DNA from: Crossaster papposus
Lineage: Eukaryota > Echinodermata > Asteroidea > Velatida > Solasteridae
Assembly: GCA_037893245.1 (NCBI GenBank)
Contig: JBAIAA010000815.1
Coordinates: 454,501-518,500, forward strand
DNA length: 64,000 bases
Direction of reading: 5' to 3'
Of this stretch, positions 12,093 to 23,009 are shown in pieces. Each line of letters opens with the position of its first letter. Within the stretch, counting starts at the first letter, position 1. Made by a program: the position numbers and the translations under genes. A model generated the notes under the pieces. That model did not search any database and was not told the origin of the DNA. It saw only the letters and a program-made list of their open reading frames with translations.

Positions 12093-12483
12093 AAGGGATC
12101 GTATACCTTTGGTAATTACTCCAAAAATTAATGGCAATAAAAACTTACTTGGTAAGAAGTACAGCAGCTTTGGATAGTATAATGCATTTTTAGTAACTTT
12201 TCACTTCGAAGTACTGCGGTTATGGAAAAAGATATCACTTTTTTTCCCAAAAAATTTAAATCTGAGAAGCGTTACTGCAGTGACGTTTCTCAGATTGTGT
12301 ATTCCAATGCAGATTATTCTTCCTGCGTGGACATAACCGCTCCAGATTTTTGGCAATATCTTAAAATCGCTACCACCTTTTGAAATGAAATTTTTACAGG
12401 TTAGTTTTATGGTATATATCTATAACTATATAAGATTGAAACAAACAGTGGGTTTCAATTACCAAACGTATACGATCCTTTAA
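12093..12483 (+). mobile_element. Family B TTAA-type MITE, copy 1
   Basis: It has ends AGGGATCGTATACCTTTGG and CCAAACGTATACGATCCTTTAA, and an internal hairpin ATCTGAGAAGCGTTACTGCAG / GTGACGTTTCTCAGAT. The interior matches the five other copies almost base for base. Confidence 0.9.
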
Positions 12484-12952
12484 GGGAAATCCGAGCCAAG
12501 TTTCAAAAGTGACGCAGGACACAACAAAACAAACCTTAACAAACCAACACAATGACAAAGGTCTAAAACCATTTCTCTTGATCGAAGGATCTCAACCGTC
12601 ATGGAAACACAGCAGATGCTTTGGCGCATGTAGTTTCCTGCGGTCCACCGTAGTCTGTAAACACATCAAAATGGGGTCTCTATTGGCGCCCGTTGTCAAT
12701 TGTGTCCAGTCCATCAAAATCAAGGTTTGACGGCGGTGAGTGTTGGATTACATCGTGTAATGAGCAAGCGCCTTTTATTTGTGAAGTACATGTATGTCCA
12801 TTCGCCAATTGATGCATTAAAAGTGGATTTTTCCCGGACAACCTAGACTTGTATCGGGAGGTTTATCATGGGTTGGAGTTGATAGATGATAGTCCACGCG
12901 TGGGATCAGTACACAGTCTAAAAATCCACGCGTGGGTGTTGCTCTCCCCTCA

Positions 12953-12979
12953 CCCCCCCCCCCCCCCCCCCCCCCCCCC
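12953..12979. repeat. Poly(C) tract, 27 bases
   Basis: An uninterrupted C run, one of many poly(G)/poly(C) runs in the window. Confidence 0.95.
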
Positions 12980-12995
12980 TCCCCTCACCCAAAAC

Positions 12996-13160
12996 AAAGA
13001 TAGAACTATGTCTGTTCGATGAACAGAAAATACTTTCCGCGTTTTTGTTCTTCATATAACCTAAACCTAATACAAAAATAATTGATTTTAGTATAATGTT
13101 CAGTTACTGAGATATGACTTAAAGGTCCATGGATATAACTAGAGATAGTGGTTGTGAACA
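12996..13160. repeat. Family I repeat fragment
   Basis: AACTATGTCTGTTCGATGAACAGA matches AACTATGTCCGTTCGACGAACAGA at 55861 (single differences), and ACTGAGATATGACTTAAAGG matches the GCTGAGATATGGCTTAAAGC of 56110-56130. Confidence 0.55.
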
Positions 13161-13312
13161 ACCACAGAGCTCTTCCCGAATGTTGTTGTGGTATTGTCAT
13201 TACAGAGTAGAGAATGGTTAAATGAATTGTACAACCAAAAATTCCAAAACACTTACTGTATATATTTTATATGTTACGCATCCTGATCAAGGTTCATACC
13301 AGCTTACACCCA

Positions 13313-13700
13313 AAGGTAGGATACACCAGGTAGGATACACCATTTGCAGATATCAAAAATATTTACTATCGAATTATTAAGAAATATCTTACTCATTTGA
13401 AAGTAAGTGTTGATTCTAGGCATCCAGCAAAATGATTGCGCTAGTTCCGAAAAATATAATTTTATAATTCCCGAAAAATTCCCGATCGCCAGACGACGAT
13501 CGCGAAAAAAAAAAGATAACATAAGAATAACTGCTCGACGCCGGTTGAAAAAAACGCTGTTTTTCGTGCTTTTCTCGGCATCCATGATTGTAAAACTTTG
13601 GACAGCTCAGGTAAACGATATTTACTATAAAATACAACCCATTAAATCTACTCATTCATGATAATTCAAGCAAGTACCAATGGTGTATCCTACCTTTAAA
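13313..13700 (+). mobile_element. Family A TTAA MITE, copy 3
   Basis: The closing end is GTATCCTACCTTTAA. The opening end carries a short tandem duplication of AGGTAGGATACACC. The internal palindrome is present as GATCGCCAGACGACGATCGCG. Confidence 0.9.
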
Positions 13701-13739
13701 TTAGACTCACAGTTCAATAGTTATAGTTATTATTAGAGA

Positions 13740-14480
13740 TAATGTGCTTCAAAGAAGCACGGGTATCAGCCTATTTAATAGCCTTTTTAAAAAGGTTTGA
13801 CCACTAGGTTACATTGGCCAAATTCTGACCCCTACTGACCATTAGGTGATCATTGACCAAAATAATTGAATCCAAAGTGTGGGAGAAGAAACATTTCGGA
13901 ATTTTGAAGAAAATTAAACAAAATTAAATGGATCAAGACTGTGAGAGAAGAAGCATTTTGTAATTTTAAAGAAATTGACCACAATGACCATTTGGTGACC
14001 ATTGGCAAAATTCTCACCTAACTGACCATTAGGTGTCCATTGGCCAAATTAATAGGATAAAGACTGTGAGAGAAGAAACATTACGTAATTTTGATAAAAA
14101 AATACCCCTGCTGGCCACTGGGTGACTATTGGCCAAATTCCGACATAACAAAACATTTGGTGTCCGTTGGCAAAATCATTTATTTCAAGACTGTTAGAGA
14201 AGAAGCATTTCGTAATTTTCAAAAAAATGACCCATGTTGACCATTAGATGACCCAATGGCCAAATTAGGTTTACACCCTACATGAGGCTTGGATCGGGGA
14301 TGCCACTGAATATAAGTTTGACGTTATTTTTTGGGGAAAAGCATTTTGTAATTTTGAAGAAAATTACCCCTACTTTGACCACTGGCCAAATTCTGTGAAC
14401 ACCTTTTATGAGGCTTGTTACTGCCCAAGTTTGAAAATAATCGGACTCATACATCCGGAAATATAAGGCCAAATGTATTG
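13740..14480 (+). repeat. Degenerate tandem array, unit about 125 bp
   Basis: Five rounds are visible of a unit with GTGAGAGAAGAAGCATTT, TCGTAATTTTGAAG and GACCATTAGGTGACCATTGG. The units differ at 10-25 % of positions, and the last carries unit-unlike insertions. No coding frame persists through it. Confidence 0.8.
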
Positions 14481-14657
14481 CTTGAAGAAAACGTGTACAA
14501 ATTCTATGGGGAAAATATCTCCTTTAAGATGTCGTCAAGTGATCCATGATGACGTCACCGTCTTTTTTTTCTTCGAGGCACTAGGTCCCCATGGGGTCTT
14601 TACCTATGTTAAGTTTTATGAGAGTATGACATTTTATGCCAGAAGTGTTCTTGTATC

Positions 14658-14833
14658 GTATTACGAACGAGGATCGAAACACAAAAGAGAACAAAGGGAA
14701 CAAAGGATCCTCGAAGGATGGTTCGCTTGTCCGAAATCGGTCCTCGATCGTTGGGGCAAGCGCTAGGTAATGGGGTTAGGGTATAGTAAATGAATAAAGG
14801 AAAACACAATATCGATCCTCGGTGTTATGTAGT
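14658..14833. mobile_element. Family C hairpin element, copy 1
   Basis: The left hairpin is CGAGGATC (14668-14675) and GATCCTCG (14706-14713). Shared spacers are ACAAAGGGAACAAAGG, TCCTCGATCG and GAATAAAGGAAAACACAAT. It ends CCTCGGTGTTATGT. Confidence 0.8.
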
Positions 14834-14864
14834 TCACTCAGCGTGTGTGTGAGCATGTTCCGGC

Positions 14865-15044
14865 ACCACATAACGACCGAGGGGCTAGACACAAAGGAGA
14901 ACAAAGGAAACAAAAGCCCCTCGGCCGGCGGTATGAATGGAAAAATTCGGTCCTCGATCGACGGTGCAAGCGCAAAGCAATGGGGATTGGGTATAACGTA
15001 GGAATAAAGGAAAACACAATATCGAGCCTCGATCGTTATGTGGT
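14865..15044. mobile_element. Family C hairpin element, copy 2
   Basis: It is 180 bp with inverted ends ACCACATAACGACCGAGG and CCTCGATCGTTATGTGGT. The inner hairpin is CCGAGGGGC (14877-14885) and GCCCCTCGG (14916-14924). It is the reverse-orientation twin of 18545-18724. Confidence 0.9.
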
Positions 15045-16068
15045 TTGCGTGGGTGCGTGTGTGTGTGTGGTGGGGGGGGGGGGGGGGGGGGGGTCTATGG
15101 GATTGGGGATAAGATAAAAAGACTAGAGAGATGTCTTTTCCAGCGGCTTTTCCGCGTTATTGTATTTGTCATATTTCCTTTGTCATATTTCAAAAGTTTA
15201 AGTTAATTTTATGGCATTCAGTTGTTTTTTATTGAGTAGGGAAAATTGCAAACTTCAGCACACGCATCAACTGATTATTCATTTAAAACATTTATAAACA
15301 TGCCGCCAGAGGGCGCTCTAACATTATATAGCATCGCCGATAATTGTATTTGTAAAGTACATCTAGCCAAAGACTGACATAGTTTAACGCAAGTTCATAT
15401 CTTTTTTTCACTTTCAAATTATAAGGGTCGGGATTTGTTTGCAGGTAACATAAAACAATTGCAGACCCTGTATTATTCTGTCAATTTCCGTCAAAATCTA
15501 AATGAGATATTTTACAGTTGACCTTATACTTGATTTTCTTAAATTAAATCTTAAAAGATGACATTAAACGGGAAAAGAAAAAGTCAAACAAAATCAGAAC
15601 AAAAACAAAGGCTTTCCCGCAAGTTCCGAAAAAGCAAAAAAAAAGGAATCGCGACCAAGTTACCTACGCGCGAGTATCGTTATTATCCGGTTGGTAAGTT
15701 CACTTAAACTTGAACTGCAGTGGAACGGCACTATTGGAACCAGAAGTTAACGCGCTACGCGTTTAGCCATTGAGCGCTGGTAGTACATGTAATGCAAATC
15801 GCCCACCATAAGACTAAATGCCACTCGAGGTGCATGCAGGCTATTACCACAGGAAAGTGTGGAAGAACTATACGGAAGAAACCACCCCTCGCAGTGAAAC
15901 AAGACATTCTGACCTTTTCACAGCACAAATAGGGTTAGGGGTGCACCACCCTAATTGTAAGGAGAATTTCTACGCGAGCTCATTTGCATGAAATGTGCCC
16001 CACAATTTCTTTTGAAAACGGATGCCGTTTGGTGAAAGAAATGGTGGGATTGTGTAAATATAGCATAG
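15045..16068. other. No gene seen
   Basis: A 22-base G run (15072-15093) is followed by AT-rich sequence without recognised repeats. Confidence 0.5.
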
Positions 16069-16216
16069 GATCAACTCCCTGGTTTTTGAGCTTCAATCTG
16101 AGGGCAGACTTGACAAAATTACGGTTGAAAAATGGGTCCTAATTGCCCTAGAACGTGGAGGGATGCCATTTGTAAAATGGCTGCTTGCAGGCTCGGGAAG
16201 TATCACTTTTCGGGAG
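16069..16216 (+). other. Possible internal exon
   Basis: A 49-codon open segment (..VEKWVLIALERGGMPFVKWL..) lies between an AG at 16067-16068 and a strong donor-like GGGAG/GTGAGT at 16216/16217. A second open segment ends at 16660 with AAC/GTAAGA in the same phase. The protein is not recognised and the acceptor has no clear pyrimidine tract. Confidence 0.2.
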
Positions 16217-16740
16217 GTGAGTTTCTTTTGGTGTGAATATTAAAAAATGTAATTGGCTAACCTACTAAAAATTAAAAAGAAATGGAAAGATAAAGACCAA
16301 GACAATAATCTGATTGTTGTTTGAGAAACCCCAGTGATGTCGGTGTGCAAGAAACTTGGTCGTGAACATTGTTGATTTTACACTGTTTTCAATGGGACTT
16401 GAATTAGACAGGTGCACCCTTAGGGTGGGTAAGTAGTCTACAGCAAAAGGCATTAATATGAATAATGCGTGCACGACGAAGTCACTTACGAAGCGGATAC
16501 ACCGTGGTTCAGTAACCAAATTATGAGCAAACTGATATTGACAGTAGAGGAGAAGGCAACTCTCGTTACAACATGTGATCCATGGGACCATACTGTGTTT
16601 ATTGAAAGTGTTTTAATAGAGTTAAGGCGTCATGGTTACTCAATGATCACTATTGGAAACGTAAGAATACCTTGACAGTATTTTGATCCATGGTAAGGTT
16701 ACAAGATAAGTATTGCATGTGTATACAATAATATAGCCAA

Positions 16741-17031
16741 TAGACGATGTGCCCTCTGACGTCTCGTGTTTACATTTGTATTCAAATGTGCCCGGCAGTA
16801 TGTGCACACATCGTGTTTTACATAAAATTTGCTTAAAACCCTAACCCTGCAGGGTATTTTGGCTAGAAACCCTGCCAGACGCAACAGATTGCATACTTTG
16901 TCATGTTGACTTGTGTGCAGAGTCCAGCAAGGTCAATCAGTCACCACAGATGCACTGTGCTGGATCTGGCAGGGTTAGGGTAATTTTCAAAGAGTGACGT
17001 CGCAGGTCAGATCGCCTTTGAATTATGCGAC
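16741..17031. mobile_element. Family E TIR element, copy 2 (right arm lost)
   Basis: The left arm TAGACGATGTGCCCTCTGAC..CCCGGCAGTA matches copy 1. The middle is split by a 142-bp element (16839-16980), and the right part stops after GTGACGTCGCAGGTCAGATC. Confidence 0.8.
16839..16980. mobile_element. Small TIR element nested in family E copy 2
   Basis: Its ends CCCTAACCCTGC and GCAGGGTTAGGG are perfect 12-bp inverses. CCTGCCAGA/TCTGGCAGG words lie further in. The ends resemble telomere-type repeats, but the unit has a unique interior. Confidence 0.7.
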
Positions 17032-17925
17032 CTCTCACGACTACACCCATACAGTCCGAAACTCGTTCTACACAATAATAACACAAAACGCCCAGTTTTT
17101 AAAGGATGGTTGTGTGGATGTTTATAACATCGTTTCATTCAAAACGCGTTTTGTAGCCCAATGAGCGCTTAAAGGACATAGTTGTCCCTTTAAAGTTTTG
17201 TCAATCGTGGACGTACCCAATGTGTTTGTCTGACGACCACGATTGGCGGTCAATACATACGCATGCCGACACACCGCACACATGACATCAGTAAGAGTGT
17301 ACATGTATGTATGACTTCGTTGATGTCGGATTGTCTCGATGAAAGGAACATTCATTTATTAATTTATTGGCATCGGAACATCTTTTAGTTAAACCAGCAC
17401 TACCCATCGTTACGTGGTGCTTTCCCCCCGATGGTACAGTTTACGTGCGCTTAACAAAAAAACACAAAATGGAGAAAAGAGTCGGGCTGAAGCTCTGCAG
17501 AAACAACATTGGGTGTCCCATCCCTGCCCAAGGTGCTGAGTAAATATTGCTACTTGCTAGACAAAAAGTTGAAGTGAAAGGGGCGAAATATTAGGATGAT
17601 AGAATGTGTTCAGCCTGCGTCTCCTATAAGCGGGTATATTAACGCGGTGTCTTGTGGTACACACGTGAAGCAACATCCTGGATTTGTATGACTCTGGACT
17701 TGTGTCGTATCTTGATGAAAAACGTCAGACTACATCTTGTGATGTGAAACGGTTGCTGTATACTCGCAAAACAAACAGTCGAGCCTGCGTGAGGTACAGA
17801 TGTGCTTACCTAACTTGTCACTGTCTGTCTTGCGGAATGACGGATAGCATTCATAATGATAAAGCTACATTCGATGAAACAGCCTTTAACTAAATATAAA
17901 CAATATAAGCACAAAACGCAGCAGG

Positions 17926-18420
17926 AACAACAAACGAACTGTTCAACCCAATCACACAGAAGGTATCTTGTTGGCAACTGTTCAACAATATTTTGGTTGG
18001 TTACTGTTAGCTGAATGGTGTACTCAGTCTTCCTTTACAAAGCCAGTCCGGTATACAACTGTACATGTGCACATGAAGATTGGACGATTTGTAGTTCGAG
18101 ATAAATTTACAGAGATCCTCGTGCTCTAGAGTAGCATTACAACAACAACAAAAACACGTTGGGACAGCGAGAAACAACAAACGAACTTTTCAACCCAATC
18201 ACACAAAAGATATCTTGTTGGCAACTGTTCAACAATATTTCGGTTGGTTACTGTTAGCTGAATATTGTACTCACTCTTCCTTTACAAAGCCAGTGTAGTA
18301 TACAACTGCACATGTGCACATGAAGATTGGACGATTTCTATTTCGAGATAAACATTTCATCGTATGCATGCAAAATCGTGTACCAGCAAATTTACAGAGA
18401 TCGTCGTAGCATTACAAGTA
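17926..18420 (+). repeat. Tandem duplication, two units of about 247 bp
   Basis: Unit 1 (17926-18172) and unit 2 (18173-18420) both run AACAACAAACGAACT..ACCCAATCACACA..CTTGTTGGCAACTGTTCAAC..ACATGTGCACATGAAGATTGG..TTTACAGAGATC. They differ by roughly a tenth of positions, and unit 2 has ~40 extra bases before TTTACAGAGATC. Confidence 0.88.
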
Positions 18421-18544
18421 GCATTACAAAAAAAAACTTTTAGCGTTTTCAGGGTTTGTGTCCAAACTTTTGTTTGAACTGTTTGAACAAAATGTTTCCA
18501 TCGTCTTTCCGAATGCACACACACACATATGCACACAGTCGTGA

Positions 18545-18724
18545 ACCACATAACGATCGAGGCTCGATATTGTGTTTTCCTTTATTCCTATGTTATACCC
18601 AATCCCCATTGCTTTGCGCTTGCACCGTCGATCGAGGACCGAATTTGTCCATTCATACCGCCGACCGAGGGGCTTTTGTTTCCTTTGTTCTCCTTTGTGT
18701 CTCGCCCCTCGGTCGTTATGTGGT
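18545..18724. mobile_element. Family C hairpin element, copy 3
   Basis: It is exactly the same length as copy 2 (180 bp) and nearly identical in the opposite orientation, with ACCACATAACGATCGAGG at the left end and CCCCTCGGTCGTTATGTGGT at the right. Confidence 0.9.
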
Positions 18725-18751
18725 GCCGGAACACACACACCCTGCTTTACC

Positions 18752-19040
18752 TTACATACGTACTGTGGACATTCCTTTGTCTTCGTGTAGTTAAACAACT
18801 TTGACTAAATACTCATTTTTCTCGCTTCCCCAAAACAAATTTACCCTCAAATTTTGATTATGGGCCTCTCAGCTGTCCCTTCTATCTTTTCTATATATAA
18901 CCCTAACCCGTTTTTCCTCTAGCTCTTTTTTTTCGGAAACTGAAAAACGGATTGTGGACCTGGGCAAGTCCACAAACCGTAACCTCTTCCCGCATCATGT
19001 GGACCTATATTGTTCGGAGGTCCACAGTGCGTATGCAAGA
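18752..19040. mobile_element. Family D hairpin element, copy 1
   Basis: The inverted ends are CTTACATACGTACTGTGGAC and GTCCACAGTGCGTATGCAAG. Inside are GTGGACCTGGGCAAGTCCAC and a TGGACC..GGTCCA hairpin, so the word GTGGAC recurs in both orientations. It lies 27 bases after family C copy 3. Confidence 0.8.
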
Positions 19041-19817
19041 CTAACTCACAATTAAACTACCTCATATTGTAAACAACGGCATAGGCTATTACTTTTAGAA
19101 GAAAGTACATTGCATTCAACTACACCATAATACTCAAGAATTGATAGAGACATCAAGTATTAATATCCAGGTACCCACTCATCACTGTTCCCCCTGAGAG
19201 TTTCTAAATTACTTCCCATTGGTGGTTCCTCGGGGGTTCTGGGTTTAAGACCACGCGTCTGTGCAAACCGTCTCGAAAAAAAGTATTTAACCGCTTGATT
19301 TCCCTCAAGAATTACGGTTTAATTATTCCATCTCTGACGATGACGGGCTGAATGGTAAACGATGGCTCAGTATTCTCTAATGGCAGTACATAACTAGCAA
19401 TTACCTTATCGTTAGGTCAGACTTAAGGAGGGGGGGGGGGGGGGGGGGTCGAAAAGATGCGGATTTGTTAACCTTTAACTGCTAACATTATAAAATGCCT
19501 CAGGGTTTGTTTTAGTCGGGATACAATCTTTGTAAACACGTTGGGATTTATTTAGAGATGCAAAGTAAAGAGGCAATATTGTTCGTGATAATGCATGGAA
19601 TTCCACAGAATGTTTGTGAGGAAGGATCAAAACTTATGAAATCATAAAGCCCACAAAACCAAGGTTGGTTTATTTGTCTTTTTATGGTGTTGCAGGCTAT
19701 AGGGGTACAGTACATAATACTACAAAATACTACACATTTCTCACAGGCACTAAATAATTAAACTACAGTTTACTCAAGTACTAATTTATATTACATGTAT
19801 GAGGTGACGTTGGGTTA
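19041..19817. other. No gene seen
   Basis: A 19-base G run lies at 19430-19448. TACTACAAAATACTAC..CTACAGTTTACTCAAG at 19715-19775 recurs at 31785-31845, so an unclassified dispersed repeat is present. Confidence 0.5.
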
Positions 19818-20385
19818 CAAGTAGGATACACCATTTGCAGATATCGAAAAATGTTACTACCGAATTATAAGGGAATATCTTACTTATTTGAAAGTAAATA
19901 ATAATTGTAGGCATCCAGCAAAAAGATTGCGCTAGATATCCTGTATTTGTTACGAAAAATTGAATTTTATTTACTAAAATTCACGATCGCTGGACGGCGA
20001 TCGCGAAAAACAAGAACAACATAAAGAAACACTGCCTGAAGCCGGTTGAAAACGAACGCCGTTTTTCTTGCTTTTCTCATCATCCATGATTGCATATGAA
20101 GCACGATATGTGGCAGAAAAAAAAAAACTCTTTTGTGTTGACCATTGTGTTCCCGGAATCTCAGGAATTCCTTTTAGGTTTCAAGGGGGGATGGGTTAGG
20201 TTACAATAGTGTTGAGTGCGTATAAAGTATAGGGATAATAGGGGGGTACCCCTCTGCCACATATCGTGCTGGGTATACATGATTGTAAAACTTCGGAAAG
20301 GTCAGTTAAACAATATTTACTATAAAATACAACCCTACAAATCCTAGCAGTTTAAGCAATTATTAATGGTGTATTCTACCTTTAA
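19818..20385 (+). mobile_element. Family A TTAA MITE, copy 4, with nested insertion
   Basis: The family A core is interrupted after CATCCATGATTG by a second element (20093-20277), then resumes and ends ATTCTACCTTTAA. The family consensus runs straight across the break. Confidence 0.9.
20093..20277. mobile_element. Small TIR element nested in family A copy 4
   Basis: It is 185 bp long with inverted ends around AGCACGATATGTGGCAG / CTGCCACATATCGTGCT. It is flanked by a perfect 8-bp direct repeat CATGATTG (20085-20092 and 20278-20285), as expected for an 8-bp target duplication of the hAT type. A related end (ATATCGTGCTGGATATA) occurs near 32865. Confidence 0.85.
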
Positions 20386-20812
20386 GAGAACTTTCGGTAC
20401 AGCTGTGCTACTCCGCGCACGAACGATTTCAACTCGACATTCAAAGTGCAAACCAGCCTCTCAAAAAAGAAAGGAAAAAAAAAAGACACGTTCAACACGG
20501 TGTCTGGTGAACTTTACATGGTGAACGGCGAGGAGGCAAACGACAAGAAGACGGGCCAGCAGCGCGTGCAGGAGGGGAAAAGTCAATGACAAGAATCGAT
20601 CGGAACGAAGAAATGGATGCACTGCTAGCAACTCCACCATTTATACTCGAACAGGAAACCAACCAAGCGCTGAGAAATCGTTAGAGTTAAACCCCGCAAG
20701 GGACGGCCGACATCTGGCCATCAAGACGGACGCAGAAAAGGGTGGACAAGTTCGACCGGTTGGGTTTTATTAATTTTATTTTATTTGTAGATTTTTTTAT
20801 TTTGAAGGGAGT
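20386..20812 (+). other. Unusual GC-richer segment, unrecognised
   Basis: The stretch 20400-20760 is rich in AAG/GAG/GAC triplets and looks codon-like (for example GELYMVNGEEANDKK in one frame), but each frame is interrupted within ~40 codons. It may be a decayed retrocopy or a fragment of an unknown gene. Confidence 0.25.
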
Positions 20813-21119
20813 GGGGGGGGGGGGGGGTATGCAACATCATCACAAAATTAAAGTGTTTTTCAGCGTGACAGATAGGGAATGAGCTATAACAAGGCACATC
20901 ACTGCATCAAATGACAAAATAAATCTAATTAAGCCACTGTGTATTCAATATGAAAACGAGCCGTGAAATTCTACCCAGTAGGAGTTGCTTTGGTTACAGT
21001 AACACCCTTTATGTTCACTGACTACATTTTAGAGTTGATATGGAATCCTTTCTAGTGAATAATGGGTACATTACGGGAATCCAGATATATTATTAAAATA
21101 CACGTATACAGGTTTAACG

Positions 21120-21505
21120 TTAAAGGGATCGTATACGTTTAGTAATTGGAACCCACTGTTTGTTTCAATCCCATATAGTTATAGATACCATAAAACTAAC
21201 GTGTAAAAATTTCATTTCAAAAGGTTGTAGCGATTTTGAGATATTGCCAAAATCTGGAGCGGTTATGTCCACGCAGGAAGAATAATCTACATTGGAATAC
21301 ACAATCTGAGAAACGTCACTGCAGTAACGCTTCTCAGATTCAAATTATTGGGGATAAAAAGTGATATCTTCTTCCATAACCGGAGTACTTCGAAGTGAAC
21401 AGTAAAAATGCATTATACTATCCAAAGCTGCTGTACTTCTTACCAAGTAAGTTTTTATTGCCATTAATTTATAAAGTAATTACCAAAAGTATACGATCCC
21501 TTTAA
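21120..21505 (-). mobile_element. Family B TTAA MITE, copy 2
   Basis: A reversed copy with intact ends TTAAAGGGATCGTATACG and GTATACGATCCCTTTAA. It contains the CTGAGAAACGTCACTGCAG hairpin. Confidence 0.92.
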
Positions 21506-22619
21506 GGGTAGTGTACAACATTTTGTTATAGCTGTAATTTACCAAAAGAAATACAACTTTTCGAGTCAAAATGACACTTCTTCGACTCCTTTTATGGGTA
21601 AATTTAACCCGAAAAAAAGTGTCACTCTGACCCAGTAAAAGGGGTCAGCCCCCACGGGACCCGGATGCCGCGTCAACTCTGACCGGGACTTGTTAGAGTG
21701 CAATTGGATGGCGGCACCCAAACACAATGTGGACCACTTTTGGTAAATTGGGGGACGATGTTTTCCAACGATGGTCGGTCTGGAAAATGACAGTGCACCA
21801 GGGAGGGGCCATGATTTCACATGATGCTTGAGACTAGTATAAACTTCAGTCAAGTAAACGTATTTCTTAATAATAATTTGTTTTGATGTTTGATGTTTGC
21901 TAATATTGTAAGCACGAACCCACAACAAAAATGCACTCAAACATTACAAGCATGCATCTTCCCAAAGATTGAGTCCTTCGGCAACGGCAGAAAGTCTTTT
22001 TTTTACACACACGCTATCAATCATAATAACCTTAAAAGGGAACGTATTATTGAAGTAAATGGCACAACAAAGTTTTTTCAACGAGTCTTGATGAATAACG
22101 ACACAAATCAAATTAGAGTTCGTAAATAATAACACAAATCGCCCCAAAACACTCGTAGACAATCACAGGGCATGATAAATCACGACAAGTCTCGCCGGTG
22201 ATCAAAATGGAAGTCAATTATAAAGTACACGGCGTATACATTTTGACATGCTGGTATTGCTTCTTTGTCTTAGCAAATCAAATCCTGGCCAAATCTAATG
22301 TAATAGAACAAGCACTTTATCAACTGTTGTCGATGTGATACACGCGCGCAAACTTGGCGTAATTACCTGCCCTACAAACATCTTTGACAGTGCGGTCGCC
22401 TTAACCTCGATTTTGTTGAAGGCCCACAAGACTAAACTGACAATCAAAAGCTATGAGAAAACATTGACAACTTGCCTAATACCAGGGGCCAATTTCATAG
22501 AGCTGCTAAGCACAACAAATTGCTTAGCATGACAATTTGTCCTTGGCAAAAACAAGCTTACAGACCAAATTTTTACCTGATCTTTATTGTTCTGGATTGA
22601 TAATCAGTTGTTTTGTTGC

Positions 22620-22711
22620 TGTTATGTACTTGTTTATTCAAGTGTGGGTTCTGAAGCAATGGCGGTCCACGTTGATACATGTACGGGAGCCTTAAAGTGC
22701 CATATGTGACA
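22620..22711 (-). repeat. 3' LTR of gypsy element (92 bp)
   Basis: It begins TGTTATGTAC and ends ATGTGACA on the plus strand, giving TG..CA ends on either strand. It matches the right LTR throughout except that it lacks 9 bases between two GTG repeats, which suggests a slippage deletion. On the element's strand an AATAAA polyadenylation signal lies at 22633-22638. GTTGC at 22615-22619 is the left target duplication. Confidence 0.95.
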
Positions 22712-22727
22712 TCTCCCTTTTTTTAAT
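22712..22727 (-). promoter_or_regulatory. Polypurine tract of gypsy element
   Basis: On the minus strand a purine run (AAAAAAAGGGAGA) abuts the 3' LTR. This is the position where plus-strand DNA synthesis is primed in LTR elements. Confidence 0.85.
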
Positions 22728-23009
22728 ACAAAGAGTTGTAAACTGTAAAACGTTAAGTGTCCAGCTAATGTATATTAGAATGTCTTCTAAACTCTAGCAA
22801 AGGAATGAAAGGCAAAGGCTAAAGTTCAAACAAAGTTCAATGTGCGAGTTTGAAATAAAATCAGGCACTTGTAAAGGAAATTAACTTTGTGTGACTGAGT
22901 TGCACATGTGAACTGTTTTGTCGTCTAACTGAACTTAAAGATAAGACTGACTTTAGTATAAGCAGAAGTAGTTCGCCTATGAGAGGTTTATTACGTTAGA
23001 GTGTTCAGT

